From Peptococcaceae bacterium UBA5767 (GTDB taxonomy: Bacteria > Bacillota > TC1 > UBA5767), in the NCBI GenBank assembly GCA_002418765.1, contig DIET01000040.1:19561-26380 (forward strand): a stretch of 6,820 nt of DNA, read 5' to 3'. The translations under genes and the position numbers were made by a program. The notes beneath the pieces were generated by a model. That model had not been told where the DNA came from. It was given only the letters and a program-made list of their open reading frames with translations, and made no database searches. Below are positions 1-6,698 of the stretch, in pieces; positions within the stretch are counted from its first letter, which is position 1; each line of letters starts with the position of its first letter.

Positions 1-258
1 GGGGAGCTAGCGGTGCCCTGTACTCGCAATCCGCTATAGCGAGGTTGAATGCCCTTACCCGGGGAACGGTTTGAAGGTCTGCCTGTCATAAGTAGTGTTG
101 ATGGTTGGGCCCTTCGCAACGGAAACTCATGAACCCCGTCAGATCCGGAAGGAAGCAGCGGTAAGTGAATCTTTTCGTGTGCCGAAGGTCTACCTGGCAG
201 GAGCCAACTGTGATCAGTAACGCTTGGAGACGTTTTTCAAATTTGGGCGTACGGCGCT
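1..258 (+). ncRNA. ffs: Signal recognition particle RNA, long (Alu-containing) bacterial type, 5' end cut by window
   Basis: RNA scaffold of the signal recognition particle, which binds the Ffh GTPase and targets ribosomes making membrane or secreted proteins to the membrane. The decisive signature is the helix 8 region at 138-159: a CAG-containing internal loop strand, a GGAA tetraloop at 147-150, then GGAAGCAGC. The 5' part (about 1-60) matches the Alu domain of Bacillus-type scRNA as I remember it, including GGTGCCCTGTA and a hairpin CTCGC/GCGAG at 23-27/39-43. The GTGCCG and CTGGCAGG segments after helix 8 also fit the family. The 3' strand at 245-257 should pair with the missing 5' terminus, so I infer that roughly 10-15 bases lie outside the window and that the full RNA is about 270 bases. 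The exact 3' end (257-258) is an estimate from where this closing strand stops, just before the terminator. One base in the conserved loop (A143) differs from the usual G. Confidence 0.95.
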
Positions 259-264
259 AAATTT

Positions 265-296
265 CAGATTTCTGGTCATACAGAAATCTGTTTTTC
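265..296 (+). terminator. Intrinsic terminator of the SRP RNA gene
   Basis: A perfect 10-base inverted repeat, CAGATTTCTG (265-274) and CAGAAATCTG (281-290), with the six-base loop GTCATA, is followed at once by five T residues (291-295) and more T-rich sequence. It lies a few bases after the predicted 3' end of the SRP RNA, so it should separate this abundant RNA from the dnaX operon. The stem is AT-rich, so some read-through into dnaX is possible. Confidence 0.85.
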
Positions 297-303
297 ATTT
301 TGT

Positions 304-325
304 AAAGCGTAGTTGCTTTTTTTTT
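304..325 (+). terminator. Possible weak second terminator hairpin before dnaX
   Basis: AAAGC (304-308) and GCTTT (315-319) can form a five-pair stem around a six-base loop, and T residues continue to 325, giving an unbroken run of nine Ts (317-325). The stem has only two GC pairs, so it would be weak alone. It could catch transcripts that pass the first terminator. The T run may equally be just AT-rich sequence upstream of the dnaX promoter. Confidence 0.3.
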
Positions 326-333
326 GGTAAAAT
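325..333 (+). promoter_or_regulatory. Probable extended -10 promoter for the dnaX-ybaB-recR operon
   Basis: TGGTAAAAT at 325-333 fits the extended -10 pattern TGnTATAAT with one mismatch in the hexamer (TAAAAT, 328-333). No good -35 hexamer sits 16-18 bases upstream, which is tolerated for extended -10 promoters. Transcription would start near 340 and give a leader of about 20 bases before the dnaX start codon. It lies after the SRP RNA terminator, where an operon promoter is expected. This is a reading of the sequence only. Confidence 0.5.
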
Positions 334-360
334 GGGATAAGGCTACGATGGAGGAACAAG

Positions 361-1944
361 ATGAGTTATTTGGCATTGTATAGAAAATATAGACCGCAAA
401 CGTTTCGGGAAGTGGTGGGACAAAGCCATGTGGTGGATACCATTCAGCATGCATTGGCGACTGGACGAGTCAGTCATGCTTATTTGTTTTGTGGATCTCG
501 TGGAACGGGAAAAACTACCATGGCCAAATTGTTGGCCAAATCATTGAACTGCCTTGCCCTGCAAGAAGGAGAACCTTGCAACCAGTGCGCTCACTGTGTG
601 CGGATCAACGAAGGATCGTATATGGACATCCTGGATATTGATGCGGCTTCCAATCGAGGCATTGATGAAATAAGGGAATTAAGAGAAAAGATCAAGCTGA
701 CCCCAGCGGAAGGCAAATACAAGGTATATATAATTGATGAAGTGCATATGCTGACAGCAGAAGCCTTCAATGCACTTTTGAAGACTTTGGAGGAGCCACC
801 GGAACATGCTGTTTTTATTCTGGCAACCACAGAGCCGCATAAAATACCCATGACCATTCTGTCTAGAACGCAGCGTTATGATTTTCATCGTATCAGCATC
901 GACGATATGGTGCTTCGTCTTCAGAAAGTCATGGATGAAATGAACGCAACAGCAGAACAAGAAGCGCTACGTCTGATTGCAAAAATGGCTGCTGGGGGTC
1001 TTCGCGATGCCTTGGGGCTATTGGATCAATGCATCACCTTCACAGATGAAACTCTGACCGTGGAGCGGGTGGCTCAGATCATTGGGGTGGCGCAAGATGA
1101 ATTTCTGCATGAATGGGTGGGCAGTATGAGCCAGGGATTGGCGGGACAAGCTTTGTTGCAGTTGCAAGACGCCTTGCAGCAAGGGAAACAATCTGGACAG
1201 TTGCTACGAGATCTCATCCAGTATTATCGTGACTTGCTGGTGCTTCAATTGGGGGATCAGGCTTTGGATTTGGTGATGGCGGAGAAACAGCAAGCAACTA
1301 TGATGAAGGAGCAAGGGGCAGCCATAGGCAGAGAGCGTATTTTGGAGATTATTGAGCGGTTGGCACCACTTCAGAATCAAATGAAGTATGAAGGGGATGG
1401 CCAACTGATTTTGGAAATGCAGGTCATCAAAATTGCCAGATTGTTTCAATCAAAAGAAGCAAAACAAGAGACGTACCGGTTGGACCAGAATCAGGATACG
1501 AAGGACTCGACAGGCATTGCTGGTCAGGATCATGCATCAGAGATGACGGAGATCTTGTCCATGCAAGAGAAAGGAACAATGGAGGTTGTTGTACCCAAAC
1601 AGTGGGATGCTCCTGCACTTTGGGAATTGGTACAACAAGAATTGAAAAATCAAAAGGAGATGACGACGCTGGCTCTGATTAAGGAAGCGATACCTTTGGT
1701 GGAGAACCAACGCTGGATCTTGCAGTTTTCAAAAAATTATGGGTTTCACAAAAGCAATACTGAAAAACCGGAAAACAAACAAAAAATTGAAGAAATACTT
1801 TATAAGGTATGTGGTGAACGATTTCAGCTGAGCTGTACATTGGAACAAGAGGATATACAAAAATCAGAACAGGCCAGTGATATCATCAAGACAGTGCAAA
1901 AGATTTTTGGCGAAGATAAAATTACAATCATGGAGGATGAGTAA
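361..1944 (+). CDS. dnaX: DNA polymerase III subunit gamma/tau (clamp loader ATPase)
   Basis: ATPase subunit of the clamp loader, which opens the beta sliding clamp and loads it on primed DNA at the replication fork. The 527-residue protein starts with MSYLALYRKYRPQTF, the usual DnaX N-terminus. Domains in order: AAA+ module with Walker A GSRGTGKTT (45-53), a zinc-binding set C64, C73, C76 and C79, Walker B with DEVH (126-129), sensor 1 ATTEPHK (155-161), the arginine-finger motif SRT (168-170, normally SRC) and sensor 2 GGLRDAL (212-218); a helical collar domain to about residue 362; a Gln/Lys/Glu-rich variable linker (about 365-410); and a tau-type C-terminal domain (about 411-527). ATG 361 is preceded by GGAGG (350-354) with a six-base gap. 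It is the first gene of the operon and abuts ybaB with no gap. A slippery A AAA AAT heptamer occurs at 1731-1737. The family call is certain; whether a shorter gamma form is made is unknown. Confidence 0.98.
   Translation: MSYLALYRKYRPQTFREVVGQSHVVDTIQHALATGRVSHAYLFCGSRGTGKTTMAKLLAKSLNCLALQEGEPCNQCAHCVRINEGSYMDILDIDAASNRGIDEIRELREKIKLTPAEGKYKVYIIDEVHMLTAEAFNALLKTLEEPPEHAVFILATTEPHKIPMTILSRTQRYDFHRISIDDMVLRLQKVMDEMNATAEQEALRLIAKMAAGGLRDALGLLDQCITFTDETLTVERVAQIIGVAQDEFLHEWVGSMSQGLAGQALLQLQDALQQGKQSGQLLRDLIQYYRDLLVLQLGDQALDLVMAEKQQATMMKEQGAAIGRERILEIIERLAPLQNQMKYEGDGQLILEMQVIKIARLFQSKEAKQETYRLDQNQDTKDSTGIAGQDHASEMTEILSMQEKGTMEVVVPKQWDAPALWELVQQELKNQKEMTTLALIKEAIPLVENQRWILQFSKNYGFHKSNTEKPENKQKIEEILYKVCGERFQLSCTLEQEDIQKSEQASDIIKTVQKIFGEDKITIMEDE
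1932..1936 (+). promoter_or_regulatory. Ribosome binding site of ybaB, inside the dnaX 3' end
   Basis: GGAGG at 1932-1936 lies within the last codons of dnaX (Met-Glu-Asp-Glu-stop), eight bases before the ybaB ATG at 1945. The dnaX stop TAA (1942-1944) directly touches that ATG. This arrangement fixes the ybaB start and suggests translational coupling: ribosomes ending dnaX could restart on ybaB. Confidence 0.8.
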
Positions 1945-2259
1945 ATGGGATTTGGCAATATGAAGAATATGATGAAACAAGCTCAAAAAATGCAAGCCGA
2001 TATGGCTCGCGTGCAAAAAGAGCTTGAGGACAAGGAAGTGGAAGCGACAAGCGGTGGTGGTGTAGTACGTATTGTAGTCAGTGGCAAGCTGGAAATCAAG
2101 AGCCTGTCCATTGACAAAGAAGCAATTGATCCGGAAGACAAAGAACTATTGGAAGATATGATCCTAGGTGCCGTGAATGAAGGATTACGAAAAGCACAGG
2201 ATATGGCGGCCCAGGAGATGCAAAAAGTTACGGGAGGCCTGAGCCTGCCGGGAATGTAG
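1945..2259 (+). CDS. ybaB: YbaB/EbfC-family nucleoid-associated DNA-binding protein
   Basis: Small cytoplasmic protein (104 residues, normal for the family; yaaK in Bacillus) that forms a dimer and binds DNA as a minor nucleoid-associated protein. Its exact role is unsettled in the field. Visible hallmarks are the N-terminal helical stretch rich in Met, Lys and Gln (KNMMKQAQKMQADMARVQKE, residues 7-26), the glycine turn SGGGVVRIVVSGKLEIKSL (36-54) that opens the beta core, the conserved IDPEDKELLEDMI segment (61-73) and a C-terminal helix ending in a Gly/Met-rich tail (GGLSLPGM, 97-104). The gene is wedged between dnaX and recR with gaps of 0 and 7 bases, so the three are almost surely co-transcribed. 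This conserved linkage in many bacteria is why a link to repair or replication has been suggested, but nothing in the sequence itself shows a mechanism. Confidence 0.96.
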   Translation: MGFGNMKNMMKQAQKMQADMARVQKELEDKEVEATSGGGVVRIVVSGKLEIKSLSIDKEAIDPEDKELLEDMILGAVNEGLRKAQDMAAQEMQKVTGGLSLPGM

Positions 2260-2266
2260 AGGAAAC

Positions 2267-2863
2267 ATGCAAAACGTAAAAGCCATTGACAATTTGATCA
2301 GACAATTATCCAAGTTGCCGGGCATTGGCCCCAAAACCGCCCAGCGGCTGGCTTACCGCATTTTATTTATGTCTGAAGAGAGTGTTCGCCAAATGGCGGA
2401 TGCTTTGATCGAGGTCAAAGAGACCATCGTGGAATGCGAAATATGTCACAATTTAACGGATATTCAACCATGTGCTCTTTGCCGGGATGTATTTCGTAGT
2501 GATGATATTTTGTGTGTATTGGAGGAACCAAAAGATGTTCTTTCCATTGAACGTTCAGGAAAGTTTAAAGGACGTTATCATGTTCTGCATGGCTCCATCT
2601 CTCCTATGGAAAATATCGGTCCTAAGGATTTAAGGATTGATCAGCTGGTCAGACGCATAGAGACAGGCCATTTTAAAGAAGTAATTTTGGCCACCAATCC
2701 TTCTGTGGAAGGAGAAGCGACTTCGATGTACATTGCCAGGCTGCTGAAGGGGAAAGTGGATCATATTTCTCGGCTGGCACATGGATTACCCATTGGGGGT
2801 GAGCTTGAGTATGCAGATGAGCTCACCCTGGGCTATGCTTTGGAAGGAAGAAAAGATTTTTAA
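2267..2863 (+). CDS. recR: Recombination mediator protein RecR
   Basis: DNA repair protein that works with RecO (and RecF) to load RecA onto single-stranded DNA coated by SSB, for gap repair and stalled-fork rescue. The 198-residue length is typical. Domains in order: helix-hairpin-helix with LPGIGPKTAQRLA (17-29), a four-cysteine zinc finger (C57, C60, C69, C72), a Toprim domain from about 80 to 173 (CVLEEPKDV, then ATNPSVEGE at 142-150), and a C-terminal segment LAHGLPIGGELEYADELTL (170-188) ending in ALEGRKDF. All expected key positions are present. ATG 2267 is supported by alignment of MQNVKAIDNLI to known RecR starts. Its Shine-Dalgarno AGAGGA (2258-2263) overlaps the ybaB stop and is unusually close (three to four bases) to the ATG, consistent with coupling. 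It is the last gene of the operon. I see no separate terminator before the next promoter, so operon transcripts may run into the nifJ leader. Confidence 0.98.
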   Translation: MQNVKAIDNLIRQLSKLPGIGPKTAQRLAYRILFMSEESVRQMADALIEVKETIVECEICHNLTDIQPCALCRDVFRSDDILCVLEEPKDVLSIERSGKFKGRYHVLHGSISPMENIGPKDLRIDQLVRRIETGHFKEVILATNPSVEGEATSMYIARLLKGKVDHISRLAHGLPIGGELEYADELTLGYALEGRKDF

Positions 2864-2897
2864 CAGAGGGATATAGGCCGGAAAATTGTTGAAGTTG

Positions 2898-2906
2898 TGG
2901 TATAAT
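2898..2906 (+). promoter_or_regulatory. Extended -10 promoter for nifJ
   Basis: TGGTATAAT at 2898-2906 is a perfect TGnTATAAT extended -10 element, 35 bases after the recR stop. No convincing -35 hexamer is found 16-18 bases upstream (CCGGAA occupies that place), so it would rely on the extended -10. Transcription would begin near 2912-2914 and give a leader of about 115 bases before nifJ. A dedicated promoter lets nifJ be expressed independently of dnaX-ybaB-recR. Confidence 0.7.
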
Positions 2907-2912
2907 ATTGAT

Positions 2913-3014
2913 GTTTTGCAAATTGGATATGACTTCTCGATAACCTCGGAGGTCTTCGTTGATGTGACATAGTGAAGCTCAACAACCTTGAGCTTTTTCT
3001 ATAAATTAGATAAT
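2913..3014 (+). promoter_or_regulatory. Structured 5' leader of nifJ, possible attenuator
   Basis: Between the predicted start site and the nifJ ribosome binding site there are several self-complementary segments. GACTTCT (2931-2937) can pair with GGAGGTC (2948-2954), using G-T wobbles, around a ten-base loop. GTTGA (2958-2962) can pair with TCAAC (2979-2983). AAGCTCAA (2975-2982) can pair with TTGAGCTT (2988-2995). The last two are mutually exclusive because they share 2979-2982, which is the logic of an antiterminator/terminator switch. I do not recognise any known riboswitch or T-box core motif here, so the sensing element, if any, is unknown. Confidence 0.4.
2975..3000 (+). terminator. 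Terminator-like hairpin upstream of nifJ
   Basis: A perfect eight-pair inverted repeat (AAGCTCAA 2975-2982, TTGAGCTT 2988-2995) with loop CAACC is followed by TTTCT (2996-3000). With the two Ts of the stem this gives five Ts in a row before a C. It could end transcripts from the recR operon, transcripts from the nifJ promoter (attenuation), or both. The short, interrupted T tract suggests partial rather than full termination, which would suit a leader in front of an expressed gene. Confidence 0.55.
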
Positions 3015-3028
3015 GGAGGAGACAATCT

Positions 3029-6000
3029 ATGGGTAAGTACATGAAGACCATGGATGGTAACACTGCAGCAGCACATGTGGCTTACATGTTTACCGATGTT
3101 GCAGCGATTTACCCCATTACTCCGTCCTCAAGCATGGCGGAGTATGTTGATGTATGGTCGTCTACAGGAAGGAAAAACCTTTTTGGTCAGACTGTGCATG
3201 TTGCTGAATTGCAGTCGGAAGGAGGCGCTGCTGGATCCGTGCATGGAGCACTGGCCACGGGAGCTCTGACGACAACGTTTACGGCTTCGCAAGGATTACT
3301 ATTGATGATTCCCAATATGTACAAAATGGCGGGTGAAATGTTACCGGCAGTTTTTCATGTCAGTGCACGGGCCATTGCAGGTCATGCTCTGTCTATTTTT
3401 GGTGATCATTCTGATGTGATGGCTGCTCGCCAAACCGGGTTTGCCATGTTGGTTTCTGGTAGTGTGCAAGAGGCTGCTGATCTGGCAGGGGTAGCACATT
3501 TGGCTGCGATAGAAAGCAGTTTGCCCTTCTTACATTTTTTTGATGGATTTAGAACATCGCATGAAATTCAAAAAATTGAACTGTTGGATGACGATGACTA
3601 CAAAGAGTTGCTCAACTGGGAGAAGGTCAAGGCCTTTCGTGACCATGCTTTAAATCCCGAGCATCCTGTTACCAGAGGTACAGCACAAAATCCAGATGTA
3701 TATTTCCAAGCCAAAGAAGCCGCCAATCGTTATTACGATCAAACGCCAACGATTGTAGCTGATTATATGGATAGGATTACTGCCAAAACAGGCCGTCAGT
3801 ACAAGCCCTTTCATTATATAGGAGATCCTCAAGCTGAAAGCATCATCATTGCCATGGGTTCAGTGACAGAAACCATTGAGGAGACAGTGGAGTATTTGAA
3901 CAGACAAGGTGAAAAGGTGGGGCTTTTGAAGGTTCATTTGTTTAGACCTTTTTCTGTTCAGTATATGCTTGAAGCGATACCTTCTTCGGTTAACAAAATT
4001 GCTGTGCTTGATCGCACCAAGGAACCAGGGGCACCGGGAGAACCGTTGTACTTGGAAGTGCGTTCTAGCTTTTATGGGCGCAAGCAGGTTCCCGTCATCG
4101 TCGGAGGACGCTATGGTCTTGGATCGAAGGATACCACGCCTGCTCAGATCAAGGCTGTCTATGACAATCTAAATGGGGAGCAAAAAGATGGCTTTACATT
4201 GGGCATCATCGATGATGTTACAAACACATCATTGCCTATAGACGAAAAGTTGGTGACTTCGCCTGAGGGTAATATTGCCTGCAAATTTTGGGGACTGGGA
4301 TCAGATGGCACTGTGGGAGCCAACAAGAGTGCAATTAAAATTATCGGTGACAACACGGACCTATATGCTCAGGGATATTTTGCATACGATTCCAAGAAAT
4401 CCGGTGGGGTGACCATCTCACATTTAAGGTTTGGGAAGAGTCCCATCAAATCAACATATTTGGTCAACAATGCGGAATTTATTTCTTGCTCTCAACAATC
4501 TTATGTTAATCAATACGATTTGCTGGCTGGCATTAAGGAGGGGGGAACCTTCCTGCTGAACAGCAGTTGGACAATGCAGGAGTTGGAAGAAAAGTTACCA
4601 GCTTCAATAAAACGATCGCTGGCAAAGAATCATGTGAGCTTTTATACCATTGATGCTACTGGCATAGCAGAGCAACTGGGATTGGGTAATCGTACCAATA
4701 TGATTATGCAGTCTGCCTTTTTTAAGTTGTCTATGGTCATTCCTCTGGACGAAGCCATCGGGTATTTGAAAGCATCCATTGAAACGGCTTATGGCAAGAA
4801 GGGTGAAAAAATCGTACGCATGAACTGGGATGCAGTGGACGAAGGACTGGCTGGTTTGGTGAAAGTGGATGTTCCTAGAGGGTGGGCAGAAGCAACCGAT
4901 GTCGTTGTTGATCATCTGGACGTGCCTGACTTTATTGAAAAAGTAGTCATTCCTGTGAATAGACAAGAGGGGGACTCCTTACCAGTTAGCACCTTTATAG
5001 GTTATGAAGATGGACATTTGCCACAAGGTACTGCGGCTTATGAAAAACGTGGTATTGCCAATAAAATTCCAGAATGGATTGCGGATAAATGTATCCAGTG
5101 TAATCAGTGTTCGTTTGTTTGTCCCCATGCCGTGATTCGCCCCTTCCTCCTTGATGAGGAGGAAACGGCCAAGGCACCAGAAAGTATGACGCTTCTGGGA
5201 GCCAAAGGAAAGGGACTGGAAGGGTTATCATATAAGATCCAGATTAGCCCGCTCGATTGTACCGGTTGTGGAAACTGTGCAGATATATGCCCGGCTGATG
5301 CGCTGGTGATGGAACCCATAGAGCATTCCGTAGACAGTGAAAAAGTGCATTGGAATTATCTGGTGCACGAGGTCTCTGTCAAAGATGACCGTATGGACAA
5401 GTTCAGCATCAAGGGTAGTCAGTTTGCCTTGCCATATCTAGAGTTTTCAGGTGCGTGCGCTGGTTGCGGCGAAACGCCTTATGCCAAAGTAATTACACAG
5501 CTTTATGGTGAACGTATGGTGATTGCCAACGCCACGGGTTGTTCTTCCATTTGGGGAGGATCGTTCCCGGCTTCGCCCTATTGCACCAACAGTAAAGGAC
5601 AGGGGCCGTCTTGGGGCAACTCTTTGTTTGAAGACAATGCAGAGTATGGCTATGGCATGTCTTTGGGTATCCAGCAATTGCGTAATCGCCTGGTACTACT
5701 GCTTACGGAGTTGATGGAGCTGGATATTCCGGCGCAAGTCAAGGCTGCGGCGTCTTTCTGGTTGGCCAATCGAGACGATGCTGGTCTATCGAAACGTGGC
5801 AAGGATATGATATTGTCTACATTTGATCTGGCTACGGTCGAGGGAAGAACGCTAGAAATATACCGTGATGTTTTGGATCGCCAGGATGCATTGGTGAAGA
5901 AGTCCGTATGGATCATTGGTGGTGATGGTTGGGCTTATGACATTGACTTTGGCGGTTTGGATCATGTTTTGGCTTCAGGTGATGATGTCAATGTTTTGGT

Positions 6001-6544
6001 CTTTGATACCGAGGTATACTCCAATACCGGAGGACAAGCTTCCAAGGCAACTCCATTGGCAGCTGTAGCCAAATTTGCCTCATCTGGGAAAAAAGTTCAG
6101 AAAAAAGACCTGGGATTGATGTTGACTACGTATGGCTATATCTATATTGCTCAGGTATCGATGGGTGCCAGTAAGAATCAGTTTTTGAAGGCTGTGGCAG
6201 AAGCGGAAGCTTATCCTGGCCCGTCTATCATTATTGCCTATGCACCTTGTGTCAATCATGGTATCAAGGAAGGCATGGGCCGAGCGCAGCATAGGGCCAA
6301 AGAGGCAGTAGAGGCTGGTTATTGGCATTTGTATCGATACAATCCTTTGCTCAAACAAGAAGGGAAAAATCCATTTGTTTTGGATTCCAAAGAGCCTACC
6401 ATGCCTTTCAGGGAGTTTCTTGAAGGGGAGGTTCGTTATACATCCTTGCTCAAATCGTTCCCGGATCTGGGGGAAGAATTGTTTGCCTTGGCCCAAAGTG
6501 ATGCCAAAGCACGATACGAAAAATATAAGCGTTTGGCTGAATAA
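3029..6544 (+). CDS. nifJ: Pyruvate:ferredoxin (flavodoxin) oxidoreductase, single-chain type
   Basis: Cytoplasmic enzyme that oxidises pyruvate with CoA to acetyl-CoA and CO2 and passes the electrons to ferredoxin or flavodoxin; central to anaerobic fermentation and hydrogen or acetate production. The 1171-residue chain is complete. Domain I (about 1-258) carries YPITPSS (28-34) and the E64 region; domain II (259-415) and domain III (416-627) follow. The ferredoxin-like domain has two 4Fe-4S sites: C688, C691, C694, C698 and C744, C747, C750, C754, each ending in CP. The thiamine diphosphate domain (about 790-1171) has the proximal cluster ligands C810, C813, C838 and C1074 and the cofactor motif GGDGWAYDIDFGG (964-976) through SNTGGQ (998-1003). 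All key residues are intact. The extra C-terminal domain VII known from Desulfovibrio africanus is absent. ATG 3029 follows GGAGG (3015-3019) by nine bases, and MGKYMKTMDGNTAAAHVAY matches the family N-terminus. It is transcribed alone, between its own promoter and terminator. Other 2-oxoacid substrates are possible but pyruvate is the best call. Confidence 0.98.
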   Translation: MGKYMKTMDGNTAAAHVAYMFTDVAAIYPITPSSSMAEYVDVWSSTGRKNLFGQTVHVAELQSEGGAAGSVHGALATGALTTTFTASQGLLLMIPNMYKMAGEMLPAVFHVSARAIAGHALSIFGDHSDVMAARQTGFAMLVSGSVQEAADLAGVAHLAAIESSLPFLHFFDGFRTSHEIQKIELLDDDDYKELLNWEKVKAFRDHALNPEHPVTRGTAQNPDVYFQAKEAANRYYDQTPTIVADYMDRITAKTGRQYKPFHYIGDPQAESIIIAMGSVTETIEETVEYLNRQGEKVGLLKVHLFRPFSVQYMLEAIPSSVNKIAVLDRTKEPGAPGEPLYLEVRSSFYGRKQVPVIVGGRYGLGSKDTTPAQIKAVYDNLNGEQKDGFTLGIIDDVTNTSLPIDEKLVTSPEGNIACKFWGLGSDGTVGANKSAIKIIGDNTDLYAQGYFAYDSKKSGGVTISHLRFGKSPIKSTYLVNNAEFISCSQQSYVNQYDLLAGIKEGGTFLLNSSWTMQELEEKLPASIKRSLAKNHVSFYTIDATGIAEQLGLGNRTNMIMQSAFFKLSMVIPLDEAIGYLKASIETAYGKKGEKIVRMNWDAVDEGLAGLVKVDVPRGWAEATDVVVDHLDVPDFIEKVVIPVNRQEGDSLPVSTFIGYEDGHLPQGTAAYEKRGIANKIPEWIADKCIQCNQCSFVCPHAVIRPFLLDEEETAKAPESMTLLGAKGKGLEGLSYKIQISPLDCTGCGNCADICPADALVMEPIEHSVDSEKVHWNYLVHEVSVKDDRMDKFSIKGSQFALPYLEFSGACAGCGETPYAKVITQLYGERMVIANATGCSSIWGGSFPASPYCTNSKGQGPSWGNSLFEDNAEYGYGMSLGIQQLRNRLVLLLTELMELDIPAQVKAAASFWLANRDDAGLSKRGKDMILSTFDLATVEGRTLEIYRDVLDRQDALVKKSVWIIGGDGWAYDIDFGGLDHVLASGDDVNVLVFDTEVYSNTGGQASKATPLAAVAKFASSGKKVQKKDLGLMLTTYGYIYIAQVSMGASKNQFLKAVAEAEAYPGPSIIIAYAPCVNHGIKEGMGRAQHRAKEAVEAGYWHLYRYNPLLKQEGKNPFVLDSKEPTMPFREFLEGEVRYTSLLKSFPDLGEELFALAQSDAKARYEKYKRLAE

Positions 6545-6554
6545 GCAGATAAAC

Positions 6555-6588
6555 AAGCTCGGAACAATGGTTCCGGGCTTCTTTTTTT
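6555..6588 (+). terminator. Intrinsic terminator of nifJ
   Basis: An 11-base stem, AAGCTCGGAAC (6555-6565) with GTTCCGGGCTT (6570-6580), has one T-G wobble and the tetraloop AATG. A C and then seven Ts (6582-6588) follow. It begins ten bases after the nifJ stop codon and leaves nifJ as a single-gene unit, insulated from the rRNA promoter region downstream. Confidence 0.93.
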
Positions 6589-6606
6589 GATATTTTTTAC
6601 ATCTCT

Positions 6607-6635
6607 TTGGCTTCCATGCATGTGCATACTATATT
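6607..6635 (+). promoter_or_regulatory. Candidate upstream (P1) promoter of the rRNA operon
   Basis: TTGGCT (6607-6612) and TATATT (6630-6635) are separated by exactly 17 bases; four of six and five of six positions match the consensus. It sits just after the nifJ terminator and before the much better promoter at 6744-6772. Tandem P1/P2 promoters are common for Firmicutes rRNA operons, but the -10 elements here are 137 bases apart, wider than the roughly 90 I recall for Bacillus. Chance matches are likely in such AT-rich sequence. Confidence 0.3.
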
Positions 6636-6698
6636 CTTGTTTGTAAGCAAATGGTCATTATTCTCTTAGGGTATGGAAGTTACTTTTGTAATTAGAGT

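Noticed and set aside
1785..1795. Second A run in dnaX (CAAAAAATT) as a frameshift site
   Set aside because: It is out of the phase needed for a -1 slippery heptamer: the zero-frame codons are CAA AAA ATT.
2306..2314. TTATCCAAG (and AATGGATAA at 6732-6740 on the other strand) as DnaA boxes
   Set aside because: Each matches only seven of nine positions of TTATCCACA and they are isolated; there is no cluster to suggest an origin.
2886..2906. TTGTTGA upstream of nifJ as part of a Rex (NADH sensor) operator
   Set aside because: The Rex consensus needs an inverted TTAACAA half-site after a short spacer. The sequence on the right is GTGGTATAATATT, so there is no second half-site.
2911..2943. Ten-codon open frame (MFCKLDMTSR) as a leader peptide of nifJ
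   Set aside because: It starts at the predicted transcription start with no ribosome binding site, and has no run of a regulatory amino acid.
6080..6556. Long open frame (158 codons) on the minus strand under the nifJ 3' end
   Set aside because: It lies opposite strongly conserved nifJ coding sequence, lacks recognisable domains, and looks like a shadow frame. The same holds for the other antisense frames within dnaX and nifJ.
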